Shown piece after piece: positions 13,261 to 27,600 of a DNA stretch of 64,000 nt (the first letter of the stretch is position 1; each line of letters starts with the position of its first letter). The stretch covers positions 10,188,001 to 10,252,000 of the forward strand of contig CM072335.1 of NCBI GenBank assembly GCA_036874045.1. Reading direction: 5' to 3'. A program made the position numbers and the translations under genes. This stretch comes from Cymodocea nodosa (taxonomy: Eukaryota; Streptophyta; Magnoliopsida; Alismatales; Cymodoceaceae). The notes beneath the pieces were generated by a model. The model saw only the letters and a program-made list of their open reading frames with translations. It searched no databases and had not been told where the DNA came from.

Positions 13261-16200
13261 ATGGTTTCCAAAATTAATGTCAAATATTAAATGACATCAT
13301 GATCAAAATGTGCCATTATAACGTTGGTTGATATCGAAAGGGTCGTATTCTCTTACTAAAATTTTGTAACTTCTTAAATTCCAATAATTAGGGTACTAGG
13401 AAATGAGAAACGTTTAATATCTGTTGTGTCGTGATGTTTTTTTAAAAGAGTTGTATTCTTTGAAAATGAGTTGAAATATTTGGATCTTCATTGACAAACC
13501 TGAAATAATCTAATTGAACAAGTTTCTAGTGTCATTTATCATAGTTTTCGATCTTTCTGTAATGATGAATTTCATATTGTGTGTGCGACAATACCAACAC
13601 AAAAGCACTAGATCTCATCCAAACTCCAAAGTTAAATGTGTTTGGGCGAGAGTAGTATTAAGATGGGTGACCTCTTGGGAAGTCCTTGTGTTGCACTCTT
13701 TTTTACATCATGGTAGGATGGTCTTTTTGTAAATCAAACACACTAAGAGACGACCCTATTATAGATAATGGTTTCCAAAATTAATGTCAAATATTGAATG
13801 ACATCATGATCAAAATGTGCCATTATAACGTTGGTTGATATCGAACGAGTCGTATTCTCTTACTAAAATTTTGTAACTTCTTAACTTACAACAATTAGGG
13901 TACCAGGAAATGAGAAACGTTTAATATCTATTGTGTCGTGATGTTTTTTTAAAAGGGTTGTATTCTTTGAAAATTAGTTGAAATAATTGGATCTTCATTG
14001 ACAAACCTTAAATAATCTAATTCAACAACTTTCTAGTGTCAATTATCATAGTTTTCGATCTTTCTGTAATGATGAATTTCATGTAGTGTGTGCGACCATA
14101 CCAACACAAAAGCACTGGATCTCATCAGAACTCCAAAGTTAAATGTGTTTGGGCGAGAGTAGTATTAAGATGGGTGACCTCTTAGGAAGTCCTTGTGTTG
14201 CACTCTTTTTTACATCATGGTAGGATGGTCTTTTTGTAAATCAAACACACTAAGAGACGACCCTATCATAGATAATGGTTTCCAAAATTAATGTCAAATA
14301 TTGAATGACATCATGATCAAAATATGCCATTATAACGTTGGTTGATATCGAAAGAGTCGTATTCTCTTACTAAAATTTTGTAACTTCTTAACTTACAACA
14401 ATTAGGATACTAGGAAATGAGAAACGTTTAATATCTGTTGTGTCGTGATGTTTTTTTAAAAGGGTTGTATTCTTTGAAAATGAGTAGAAATAATTGGATC
14501 TTCATTGACAAACCTTAAATAATCTAATTCAACAACTTTCTAGTGTCAATTATCATAGTTTTCGATCTTTCTGTAATGATGAATTTCATGTAGTGTGTGC
14601 GACCATACCAACACAAAAGCACTGGATCTCATCAGAACTCCAAAGTTAAATGTGTTTGGGCGAAAGTAGTACTAAGATGGGTGACCTCTTGGGAAGTCCT
14701 TGTAACGTTGGTTGATATCGAAAGAGTCGTATTCTCTTACTAAAATTGTGTAACTTCTTAACTTACAAAAATTAGGGTACCAGGAAATGAGAAACGTTTA
14801 ATATCTGTTGTGTCGTGATGTTTTTTTAAAAGGGTTGTATTCTTTGAAAATGAGTAGAAATAATTGGATCTTCGTTGACAAACCTTAAATAATCTAATTC
14901 AACCACTTTCTAGTGTCAATTATCATAGTTTTCGATCTTTCTGTAATGATGAATTTCATGTTGTGTGTGCGACCATACCAATACAAAAGCAATGGATCTC
15001 ATCAGAACTCCAAAGTTAAATGTGTTTGGGCGAGAGTAGTACTAAGATGGGTGACCTCTTGGGAAGTCCTTGTGTTGCACTCTTTTTTGGATCATGATAG
15101 GATGGTCTTTTTGTAAATCAAACACACACTAAGAGACGACCCTATTATTGATAATGGTTTCCAAAATTAATGTCAAATATTGAATGACATCATGATCAAA
15201 ATATGCCATTATAACGTTGGTTGATATCGAAAGAGTCGTATTCTCTTACTAAAATTTTGTAACTTCTTAACCTACAACAATTAGGGTACTAGGAAATGAG
15301 AAACGTTTAATATCTGTTGTGTCGTGATGTTTTTTTAAAACGGTTGTATTCTTTGAAAATGAGTAGAAATAATTGGATCTTCATTGACAAACCTTAAATA
15401 ATCTAATTCAACCACTTTCTAGTGTCAATTATCAGAGTTTTCGATCTTTCTGTAATGATGAATTTCATGTTGTGTGTGCGACCATACCAACACAAAAGCA
15501 TTGGATCTCATCAGAACTCCAAAGTTAAATGTGTTTGGGCGAGAGTAGTACTAAGATGGGTGACCTCTTGGGAAGTCCTTGTGTTGCACTCTTTCTTGCA
15601 TCATGATAGGATGGTCTTTTTGTAAATCAAACACACTCTAAGAGACGACCCTATTATTGATAATGGTTTCCAAAATTAACGTCAAATATTGAATGACATC
15701 ATGATCAAAATGAGCCATTATAACGTTGGTTGATATCGAAAGAGTCGTATTCTCTTACTAAAATTTTCTAACTTCTTAACTTCCAACAATTAGGGTACCA
15801 GGAAATGAGAAACGTTTAATGTATGTTGTGTCGTGATGTTTTTTGAAAGGGTTGTATTCTTTGAAAATGAGTTGAAATAATTGGATCTTCATTGACAAAC
15901 CTTAAATAATCTAATTCAACAACTTTCTAGTGTCAATTATCATACTTTTCGATCTTTCTGTAATAATGAATTCAGTATTATGTGTGTGACCATACCGACA
16001 CAAAAGTACTGGATCTTATTAGAACTCCAAAGTTAAATGTTTTTGGGCGAGAGTAGTACTAAGATGGGTGACCTCTAGGGAAGTCCTTGTGTTGCACTCT
16101 TTTTTGCATCATGGTAGGATGGTCTTTTTGTAAATCAAACACACACTAAGAGACGACCCTATTGTTGATAATGGTTTCCAAAATTAATGTCAAATATTAA

Positions 16201-17600
16201 ATGTCGTCATGATCAAAATGTGCCATTATAATGTTGGTTGATATCGAAAGGGTCGTATTCTCTTACTAAAATTTTGTAACTTCTTAAATTCCAATAATTA
16301 GGGTACTAGGAAATGAGAAACGTTTAATATGCGTTGTGTCGTGATGTTTTTTTAAAAGAGTTGTATTCTTTGAAAATGAGTTGAAATAATTGGATCTTCA
16401 TTGACAAACCTGAAATAATCTAATTGAACAAGTTTCTAGTGTCATTTATCATAGTTTTCGATCTTTCTGTAATGATGAATTTCATATTGTGTGTGCGACA
16501 ATACCAACACAAAAGCACTAGATCTCATCCAAACTCCAAAGTTAAATGTGTTTGGGCGAGAGTAGTACTAAGATGGGTGACCTCTTGGGAAGTCCTTGTG
16601 TTGCACTCTTTTTTGGATCATGATAGGATGGTCTTTTTGTAAATCAAACAAACACTAAGAGACGACCCTATTATTGATAATGGTTTCCAAAATTAATGTC
16701 AAATATTGAATGACATCATGATCAAACTATGCCATTATAACGTTGGTTGATATCGAAAGAGTCGTATTCTCTTACTAAAATTTTGTAACTTCTTAACTTA
16801 CAACAATTAGGGTACTAGGAAATGAGAAACGTTTAATATCTGTTGTGTCGTGATGTTTTTTTAAAAGGGTTGTATTCTTTGAAAATTAGTTGAAATAATT
16901 GGATCTTCATTGACAAACCTTAAATAATCTAATTCAACAACTTTCTAGTGTCAATTATCATAGTTTTCGATCTTTCTGTAATGATGAATTTCATGTAGTG
17001 TGTGCGACCATACCAACACAAAAGCACTGGATTTCATCAGAACTCCAAAGTTAAATGTCTTTGGGCGAGAGAAGTACTAAGATGGGTGACCTCTTGGGAA
17101 CTCCTTGTGGTGCACTCTTTTTTGCATCATGATAGGATGGTCCTTTTGTAAATCAAACACACACTCAGAGACGACCCTATTATTGATAATGGTTTCCAAA
17201 ATAAATGTCAAATATTGAATGACATCATGATCAAAATATGCTATTATAACGTTGGTTGATATCGAAAGAGTCGTATTCTCTTACTAAAATTTTGTAACTT
17301 CTTAACTTACAACAATTAGGGTACCAGGAAATGAGAAACGTTTAATACCTGTTGTGTCGTGATGTTTTTTTAAAACGGTTGTATTCTTTGAAAATGAGTT
17401 GAAATAATTAGATCTACATTGACAAACCTTAAATAATCTAATTCAACCACTTTCTCGTGTCAATTATCATAGTTTTCGATCTTTCTGTAATGATGAATTT
17501 CATGTAGTTTGTGCGACCATACCAACACAAAAGCACTGGATCTCATCAGAACTCCAAAGTTAAATGTTTTTGGGCGAGAGTAGTACTAAGATGGGTGACC
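13261..17600 (+). repeat. Type A satellite with two shortened units
   Basis: Eight further type A units with 5S-like copies near 13581, 14086, 14595, 14965, 15474, 15982, 16491 and 17000, plus one near 17508. Two junctions break the period. At about 13260, a 5S-like segment passes directly from gatgggtga into the spacer, with about 100 bp missing. At about 14702, the segment passes from gaagtccttgt into the spacer, with about 140 bp missing. Both cuts remove the end of the 5S-like segment and its T-run. The two-unit module of the first block recurs near 13.1 and 15.9 kb. Confidence 0.85.
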
Positions 17601-20600
17601 TCTGGGGAAGTCCTTGTGTTGCACTCTTTTTTGCATCATGGTAGGATGGTCTTTTTGTAAATCAAACACACACTAAGAGACGACCCTATTGTTGATAATG
17701 GTTTCCAAAATTAATGTCAAATATTAAATGACATCATGATCAAAATGTGCCATTATAACGTTGGTTGATATCGAAAGGGTCGTATTCTCTTACTAAAATT
17801 TTGTAACTTCTTAAATTCCAATAATTAGGGTACTAGGAAATGAGAAACGTTTAATATCCGTTGTGTCGTGATGTTTTTTTAAAAGAGTTGTATTCTTTGA
17901 AAATGAGTTGAAATAATTGGATCTTCATTGACAAACCTGAAATAATCTAATTCAACAAGTTTCTAGTGTCATTTATCATAGTTTTCGATCTTTCTGTAAT
18001 GATGAGTTTCATATTGTGTGTGCGACAATACCAACACAAAAGTACTAGAACACATCCAAACTCCAAAGTTAAATGTGTTTGGGCGAGAGTAGTATTAAGA
18101 TGGGTGACCTCTTGGGAAGTCCTTGTGTTGCACTCTTTTTTACATCATGGTAGGATGGTCTTTTTGTAAATCAAACACACTAAGAGACGACCCTATTATA
18201 GATAATGGTTTCCAAAATTAATGTCAAATATTGAATGACATCATGATCAAAATGTGCCATTATAACGTTGGTTGATATCGAACGAGTCGTATTCTCTTAC
18301 TAAAATTTTGTAACTTCTTAACTTACAACAATTAGGGTACTAGGAAATGAGAAACGTTTAATATCTGTTGTGTCGTGATGTTTTTTTAAAAGGGTTTTAT
18401 TCTTTGAAAATGAGTTGAAATAATTGGATCTTCATTGACAAACCTTAAATAATCTAATTCAACAACTTTCTAGTGTCAATTATCATAGTTTTCGATCTTT
18501 CTGTAATGATGAATTTCATGTAGTGTGTGCGACCATACCAACACAAAAGCACTGGATCTCATCAAAACTCCAAAGTTAAATGTGTTTGGGCGAGAGTAGT
18601 ACTAAGATGGGTGACCTCTTGGGAAGTCCTTGTGTTGCACTCTTTTTTGCATCATGATAGGATGGTCTTTTTGTAAATCAAAAACACACTAAGAGACGAC
18701 CCTATTATTGATAATGGTGTCCAAAATTAATGTCAAATATTGAATGACATCATGATCAAAATGTGCCATTATAACGTTGGTTGATATCGAACGAGTCGTA
18801 TTGTCTTACTAAAATTTTGTAACTTCTTAACTTACAACAATTAGGGTACTAGGAAATGAGAAACGTTTAATATCTGTTGTGTCGTGATGTTTTTTTAAAA
18901 GGGTTGTATTCTTTGAAAATGAGTTGAAATAATTGGATCTTCATTGACAAACCTTAAATAATCTAATTCAACAACTTTCTAGTGTCAATTATCATAGTTT
19001 TCGATCTTTCTGTAATGATGAATTTCATGTTGTGTGTGCGACCATACCAACACAAAAGCACTGGATCTCATCAGAAGTCCAAAGTTAAAGGTGTTTGGGC
19101 GAGAGTAGTACTAAGATGGGTGACCTCTTAGGAAGTCCTTATGTTGCACTCTTTTTTGCATCATGATAGGATGGTCTTTTTGTAAATGAAAAACACACTA
19201 AGAGACGACCCTATTATTGATAATGGTTTCGAAAATTAATGTCAAATATTGAATGACATCATGATCAAAATGTGCCATTATAACGTTGGTTGATATCAAA
19301 CGAGTCGTATTCTCTTACAAAAATTTTTTAACTTCTTAACTTCCAACAATTAGGGTACTAGGAGATGAGAAACGTTTAATATATGTTGTGTCGTGATGTT
19401 TTTTTAAAAGGGTTGTATTCTTTGAAAATGAGTTGAAATAATTGGATCTTCATTGACAAACCTTAAATAATCTAATTCAACAACTTTCTAGTGTCAATTA
19501 TCATAGTTTTCGATCTTTCTGTAATGATGAATTTCATGTTGTGTGTGCGACCATACCAACACAAAAGCACTGGATCTCATCAGAACTCCAAAGTTAAATG
19601 TGTTTGGGCGAAAGTAGTACTAAGATGGGTGACCTCTTAGGAAGTCCTTATGTTGCACTCTTTTTTGCATCATGATAGGATGGTCTTCTTGTAAATGAAA
19701 AACACACTAAGAGACGACCCTATTATTGATAATGGTTTCCAAAATTAATGTCAAATATTGAATGACATCATGATCAAAATGTGCCATTACAATGTTGGTT
19801 GATATCGAAAGAGTCGTATTCTCTTACTAAAATTTTTTAACTTCTTAACTTCCAACAATTAGGGTACCAGGAGATGAGAAACGTTTAATATATGTTGTGT
19901 CGTGATGTTTTTTTAAAAGGGTTGTATTCTTTGAAAATGAGTTGAAATAATTGGATCTTCATTGACAAACCTTAAATAATCTAATTCAACAACTTTCTAG
20001 TGTCAATTATCATAGTTTTCGATCTTTCTGTAACGATGAATTTCATGTTGTGTGTGCGACCATACCAACACAAAAGCACTGGATTTCATCAGAACTTCAA
20101 AGTTAAATGTGTTTGGGCGAGAGTAGTACTAAGATGGGTGACCTCTTGGGAAGTCCTTGTGTTGCACTATTTTTTGCATCATGATAGGATGGTCTTTTTG
20201 TAAATCAAACACACACTAAGAGACGACCCTATTATTGATAATGGTTTCCAAAATTAATGTCAAATATTGAATGACATCATGATCAAAATGTGCCATTATA
20301 ACGTTGGTTGATATCGAAAGGGTCGTATTCTCTTACTAAAATTTTGTAACTTCTAAAATTCCAACAATTAGGGTACCAGGAAATGAGAAACGTTTAATAT
20401 CCGTTGTGTCGTGATGTTTTTTTAAAAGAGTTGTATTCTTTGAAAATGAGTTGAAATAATTGGATCTTCATTGACAAACCTGAAATAATCTAATTCAACA
20501 AGTTTCTAGTGTCATTTATCATAGTTTTCGATCTTTCTGTAATGATGAATTCAATATTGTGTGTTTGACCATACCGACACAAAAGCATTGGATCTCATTA

Positions 20601-23600
20601 GAACTCTAAAGTTAAATGTTTTTGGGCGAGAGTAGTACTAAGATGGGTGACCTCTCGGGAAGTCCTTGTGTTGCACTCTTTTTTGCATCATGGTAGGATG
20701 GTCTTTTTGTAAATCAAACACACACTAAGAGACGACCCTATTGTTGATAATGGTTTCCAAAATTAATGTCAAATATTAAATGACATCATGATCAAAATGT
20801 GCCATTATAACGTTGGTTGATATCGAAAGGGTCGTATTCTCTTACTAAAATTTTGTAACTTCTTAAATTCCAATAATTAGGGTACTAGGAAATGAGAAAC
20901 GTTTAATATCCGTTGTGTCGTGATGTTTTTTTAAAAGAGTTGTATTCTTTGAAAATGAGTTGAAATAATTGGATCTTCATTGACAAACCTGAAATAATCT
21001 AATTCAACAAGTTTCTAGTGTCATTTATCATAGTTTTCGATCTTTCTGTAATGATGAGTTTCATATTGTGTGTGCGACAATACCAACACAAAAGTACTAG
21101 AACACATCCAAACTCCAAAGTTAAATGTGTTTGGGCGAGAGTAGTATTAAGATGGGTGACCTCTTGGGAAGTCCTTGTGTTGCACTCTTTTTTACATCAT
21201 GGTAGGATGGTCTTTTTGTAAATCAAACACACTAAGAGACGACCCTATTATAGATAATGGTTTCCAAAATTAATGTCAAATATTGAATGACATCATGATC
21301 AAAATGTGCCATTATAACGTTGGTTGATATCGAACGAGTCGTATTCTCTTACTAAAATTTTGTAACTTCTTAACTTACAACAATTAGGGTACTAGGAAAT
21401 GAGAAACGTTTAATATCTGTTGTGTCGTGATGTTTTTTTAAAAGGGTTTTATTCTTTGAAAATGAGTTGAAATAATTGGATCTTCATTGACAAACCTTAA
21501 ATAATCTAATTCAACAACTTTCTAGTGTCAATTATCATAGTTTTCGATCTTTCTGTAATGATGAATTTCATGTAGTGTGTGCGACCATACCAACACAAAA
21601 GCACTGGATCTCATCAAAACTCCAAAGTTAAATGTGTTTGGGCGAGAGTAGTACTAAGATGGGTGACCTCTTGGGAAGTCCTTGTGTTGCACTCTTTTTT
21701 GCATCATGATAGGATGGTCTTTTTGTAAATCAAAAACACACTAAGAGACGACCCTATTATTGATAATGGTGTCCAAAATTAATGTCAAATATTGAATGAC
21801 ATCATGATCAAAATGTGCCATTATAACGTTGGTTGATATCGAACGAGTCGTATTGTCTTACTAAAATTTTGTAACTTCTTAACTTACAACAATTAGGGTA
21901 CTAGGAAATGAGAAACGTTTAATATCTGTTGTGTCGTGATGTTTTTTTAAAAGGGTTGTATTCTTTGAAAATGAGTTGAAATAATTGGATCTTCATTGAC
22001 AAACCTTAAATAATCTAATTCAACAACTTTCTAGTGTCAATTATCATAGTTTTCGATCTTTCTGTAATGATGAATTTCATGTTGTGTGTGCGACCATACC
22101 AACACAAAAGCACTGGATCTCATCAGAAGTCCAAAGTTAAAGGTGTTTGGGCGAGAGTAGTACTAAGATGGGTGACCTCTTAGGAAGTCCTTATGTTGCA
22201 CTCTTTTTTGCATCATGATAGGATGGTCTTTTTGTAAATGAAAAACACACTAAGAGACGACCCTATTATTGATAATGGTTTCGAAAATTAATGTCAAATA
22301 TTGAATGACATCATGATCAAAATGTGCCATTATAACGTTGGTTGATATCAAACGAGTCGTATTCTCTTACAAAAATTTTTTAACTTCTTAACTTCCAACA
22401 ATTAGGGTACTAGGAGATGAGAAACGTTTAATATATGTTGTGTCGTGATGTTTTTTTAAAAGGGTTGTATTCTTTGAAAATGAGTTGAAATAATTGGATC
22501 TTCATTGACAAACCTTAAATAATCTAATTCAACAACTTTCTAGTGTCAATTATCATAGTTTTCGATCTTTCTGTAATGATGAATTTCATGTTGTGTGTGC
22601 GACCATACCAACACAAAAGCACTGGATCTCATCAGAACTCCAAAGTTAAATGTGTTTGGGCGAAAGTAGTACTAAGATGGGTGACCTCTTAGGAAGTCCT
22701 TATGTTGCACTCTTTTTTGCATCATGATAGGATGGTCTTCTTGTAAATGAAAAACACACTAAGAGACGACCCTATTATTGATAATGGTTTCCAAAATTAA
22801 TGTCAAATATTGAATGACATCATGATCAAAATGTGCCATTACAATGTTGGTTGATATCGAAAGAGTCGTATTCTCTTACTAAAATTTTTTAACTTCTTAA
22901 CTTCCAACAATTAGGGTACCAGGAGATGAGAAACGTTTAATATATGTTGTGTCGTGATGTTTTTTTAAAAGGGTTGTATTCTTTGAAAATGAGTTGAAAT
23001 AATTGGATCTTCATTGACAAACCTTAAATAATCTAATTCAACAACTTTCTAGTGTCAATTATCATAGTTTTCGATCTTTCTGTAACGATGAATTTCATGT
23101 TGTGTGTGCGACCATACCAACACAAAAGCACTGGATTTCATCAGAACTTCAAAGTTAAATGTGTTTGGGCGAGAGTAGTACTAAGATGGGTGACCTCTTG
23201 GGAAGTCCTTGTGTTGCACTATTTTTTGCATCATGATAGGATGGTCTTTTTGTAAATCAAACACACACTAAGAGACGACCCTATTATTGATAATGGTTTC
23301 CAAAATTAATGTCAAATATTGAATGACATCATGATCAAAATGTGCCATTATAACGTTGGTTGATATCGAAAGGGTCGTATTCTCTTACTAAAATTTTGTA
23401 ACTTCTAAAATTCCAACAATTAGGGTACCAGGAAATGAGAAACGTTTAATATCCGTTGTGTCGTGATGTTTTTTTAAAAGAGTTGTATTCTTTGAAAATG
23501 AGTTGAAATAATTGGATCTTCATTGACAAACCTGAAATAATCTAATTCAACAAGTTTCTAGTGTCATTTATCATAGTTTTCGATCTTTCTGTAATGATGA

Positions 23601-24100
23601 ATTCAATATTGTGTGTTTGACCATACCGACACAAAAGCATTGGATCTCATTAGAACTCTAAAGTTAAATGTTTTTGGGCGAGAGTAGTACTAAGATGGGT
23701 GACCTCTCGGGAAGTCCTTGTGTTGCACTCTTTTTTGCATCATGGTAGGATGGTCTTTTTGTAAATCAAACACACACTAAGAGACGACCCTATTGTTGAT
23801 AATGGTTTCCAAAATTAATGTCAAATATTAAATGACATCATGATCAAAATGTGCCATTATAACGTTGGTTGATATCGAAAGGGTCGTATTCTCTTACTAA
23901 AATTTTGTAACTTCTTAAATTCCAATAATTAGGGTACTAGGAAATGAGAAACGTTGAATATCCGTTGTGTCGTGATGTTTTTTTAAAAGAGTTGTATTCT
24001 TTGAAAATGAGTTGAAATAATTGGATCTTCATTGACAAACCTGAAATAATCTAATTCAACAAGTTTCTAGTGTCATTTATCATAGTTTTCGATCTTTCTG
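17600..24100 (+). repeat. Higher-order repeat: two copies of a 3,052-bp, six-unit segment
   Basis: The stretch from about 17.6 to 21.05 kb reappears at about 20.65-24.1 kb, shifted by exactly 3,052 bp. Many rare variants repeat at this shift: gatgagtttc at 18002 and 21054; gaagtccaaagttaaagg at about 19073 and 22125; gtaacgatgaatttc at about 20031 and 23083; acctctcgggaag at about 20650 and 23702. The copies look almost identical, with single differences such as gttgaatatcc at 23954 against gtttaatatcc at 20902. They part company at about 24.1 kb. Six units as one block and near-identity imply a recent unequal exchange or replication-based duplication. 5S-like copies begin near 18018, 18526, 19035, 19543, 20052, 20560, 21070, 21578, 22087, 22595, 23104 and 23612. 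Confidence 0.93.
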
Positions 24101-27100
24101 TAATGATGAATTTCATATTGTGTGTGCGACCATACCAACACAAAAGCACTGGATCTCATCAAAACTCCAAAGTTAAATGTGTTTGGGCGAGAGTAGTACT
24201 AAGATGGGTGACCTCTTGGGAAGTCCTTGTGTTGCACTCTTTTTTGCATCATGATAGGATGGTCTTTTTGTAAATCAAACACACACTAAGAGACGACCCT
24301 ATTATTGATAATGGTTTCCAAAATTAATGTCAAATATTGAATGACATCATGATCAAAATGTGCCATTATAACGTTGGTTGATATCGAACGAGTCGTATTC
24401 TCTTACTAAAATTTTGTAACTTCTTAACTTACAACAATTAGGGTACTAGAAAATGAGATACGTTTAATATCTGTTGTGTCGTGATATTTTTTTAAAAGGG
24501 TTGTATTCTTTGAAAATTAGTTGAAATAATTGGATCATCATTGACAAACCTTAAAGAATCTAATTCAACAACTTTCTAGTGTCAATTATCATAGTTTTCG
24601 ATCTTTCTGTAATGATGAATTTCATGTAGTGTGTGCGACCATACCAACACAAAAGCACTGGATCTCATCAGAACTCCAAAGTTAAATGTGTTTGGGCGAG
24701 AGTAGTACTAAGATGGGTGACCTCTTAGGAGTCCTTATGTTGCACTCTTTTTTGCATCATGATAGGATGGTGTTTTTGTAAATGAAAAACACACTAAGAG
24801 ACGACCCTATTATTGATAATGGTTTTCAAAATTAATGTCAAATTTTCAATGACATCATGATCAAAATGTGCCATTATATCGTTGGTTGATATCAAACGAG
24901 TCGTATTCTCTTACAAAAAATTTTTAACTTCTTAACTTCCATAAATTAGGGTACTAGGAAATGAGAAACGTTTAATATCCGTTGTGTCGTGATGTTTTTT
25001 TAAAAGAGTTGTAATCTTTGAAAATGAGTTGAAATAATTGGATCTTCAATGACAAACCTTAAATAATCTAATTTAACATGTTTCTTGTGTCAATTATCAT
25101 AGTTTTCGATCTTTCTGTAATGATGAATTTAATATCGAGTGTGGGACCATACCAACACAAAAGCACTAGATCTCATCTAAACTCCAAAGTTAAATGTGTT
25201 TGGGCGAGAGTAGTACTAAGATGGGTGACCTCTTGGGAAGTCCTTGTGTTGCACTCCTTTGTGTCGTGGTGTTATTTTAAGAGAGTTGTAATCATTGCAA
25301 ATGTGTTGAAATAATTGTGAATTATCAATGTTTTCGATCTTTATGTAATGATAAATTTAGAAATGTGTGTGGGACCGTACCAACAAAAAAGCATTGGATC
25401 TCACCAGAACTCTAAAGTTAATTGTGTTTGGGCGAGAGTAGTACTAGGATGGGTGACCTCTTGGAAAGTCCTTGTGTTGCACTCCTTTTTGCATCATGCT
25501 AGGATGGTCTTTTTGCAAATCAAACACACATTAAGAGACGACCCTATTATTGAAAATGGTTTCCAAAATTAATGTCAAATATTAAATGACATCATGATCA
25601 AAATGTGCCATTATAACGTTGGTTGATATCGAAAGGGTCGTATTCTCTTACTAAAATTTTGTAACTTTTTAACTTCCAACAATTAGGGTACCAGGAAATG
25701 AGAAACGTTTAATATCCGTTGTGTCGTGATGTTTTTTTAAAAGAGTTGTATTCTTTGAAAATGAGTTGAAATAATTGGATCTTCGTTGACAAACCTTAAA
25801 TAATCTAATTCAACAAGTTTCTAGTGTCAATTATCATAGTTTTCGATCTTTCTGTAATGATAAATTTCAAAATGTGTGTGCGACCATACCAGCACAAAAG
25901 CACTGGATCTCATCAGAACTCCGAAGTTAAATGTGTTTGGGCGAGAGTTGTACTAAGGTGGGTGACCTTTTGGGAAGTCCTTGTGTTGCACTCCTTTTTG
26001 CATTATGCTAGGATGGTCTTTTTTAAATCAAACACACATTAAGAGACGACCCTATTATTGATAATGGTTTCCAAAATTAATGTCAAATATTAAATGACAT
26101 CATGATCAGAATGTGCCATTATAACGTTGGTTGATATCGAAAGGGTCGTATTCTCTTACTAAAATTTTGTAACTTCTTAACTTCCAACAATTAGGGTACC
26201 AGGAAATGAGAAACGTTTAATATCCGTTGTGTCGTGATGTTTTTTTAAAAGAGTTGTATTCTTCGAAAATGAGTTGAAATAATTGGATCTTCATTGACAA
26301 ACCTTAAATAATCTAATTCAACAAGTTTCTAGTGTCAATTATCATAGTTTTCGATCTTTCTGTAATGATAAATTTCAAAATGTGTGTGCGACCATACCAG
26401 CACAAAAGCACTGGATCTCATCAGAACTCCAAAGTTAAATGTGTTTGGGCGAGAGTAGTACTAGCATGGGTGACCTCTTGGAAAGTCCTTGTGTTGCACT
26501 CCTTTTTGCATCATGCTAGGATGGTCTTTTTGCAAATCAAACACACATTAAGAGACGACCCTATTATTGAAAATGGTTTCCAAAATTAATGTCAAATATT
26601 CAATGACATCATGATCAAAATGTGCCATTATAACGTTGGTTGATATCGAAAGGGTCGTATTCTCTTACTAAAATTTTGTAACTTCTTAACTTCCAACAAT
26701 TAGGGTACCATCAAATGCGAAACGTTTAATATCGGTTGTGTCGTGATGTTTTTTTAAAAGAGTTGTAATCTTTGAAAATCAGTTGAAATAATTGGATCTT
26801 CATTGACAAACCTTAAATAATGTAATTCAACAAGTTTCTAGTGTCAATTATCATAGTTTTCGATCTTTCTATAATGATGAATTTCATATTGTGTGTGCGA
26901 CCGTACCAACACAAAAGCACTGGATCTCATCAGAACTCCAAAGTAAAATGTGTTTGGGCGAGAGTAGTACTAAGATGGGTGACCTCTTTGGAAGTTCTTG
27001 TGTTGCACTCCTTTTTGCATCATGGTAGGATGGTGTTTTTGTAAATCAAACACACACTAAGAGACGACCCTATTATTGATAATGGTTTCCAAAATTAATG

Positions 27101-27600
27101 TCAAATATTGAATGACATCATGATCAAAATGTGCCATTATAACGTTGGTTGATATCGAAAGAGTCGTATTCTCTTACTAAAATTTTGTAACTTCTTAACT
27201 TCCAACAATTAGGGTACGAGGAAATGAGAAACGTTTAATATCTGTTGTGTCGTGATGTTTTTTTAAAAGGGTTGTATTCTTTGAAAATGAGTTGAAATAA
27301 TTGGATCTTAATTGACAAACCTTAAATAATCTAATTCAACAAGTTTCTAGCGTCAATTATCATAGTTTTCGATCTTTCTGTAATGATGAATAAAATATTG
27401 TTTGTGCGACCATACCAACACAAAAGCACTGGATCTTATCAGAACTCCAAAGTTAAATGTGTTAGGGTGAGAGTAGTACTAAGATGGGTGATCTCTTGGG
27501 AAGCCCTTGTGTTGCACAACTTTTTGCATCACGGTAGGATGGTCTTTTTGTAAATCAAACACACACTAAGAGACGACCCTATTATTGATAATGGTTTCCA
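24100..27600 (+). repeat. Type A satellite with a short chimeric unit
   Basis: 5S-like copies begin near 24122, 24630, 25139, 25370, 25876, 26384, 26893 and 27401. At about 25260 the T-run of one unit joins directly to late spacer of type B (ggtgttattttaagagag). A second jump follows at about 25317, leaving only about 230 bp between two 5S-like starts. The units near 25876 and 26384 are a pair with the variant ataccagcac. They keep the canonical G that other units have lost, and one keeps ccgaag. The copy near 25370 keeps the canonical aggatggg. Confidence 0.85.
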
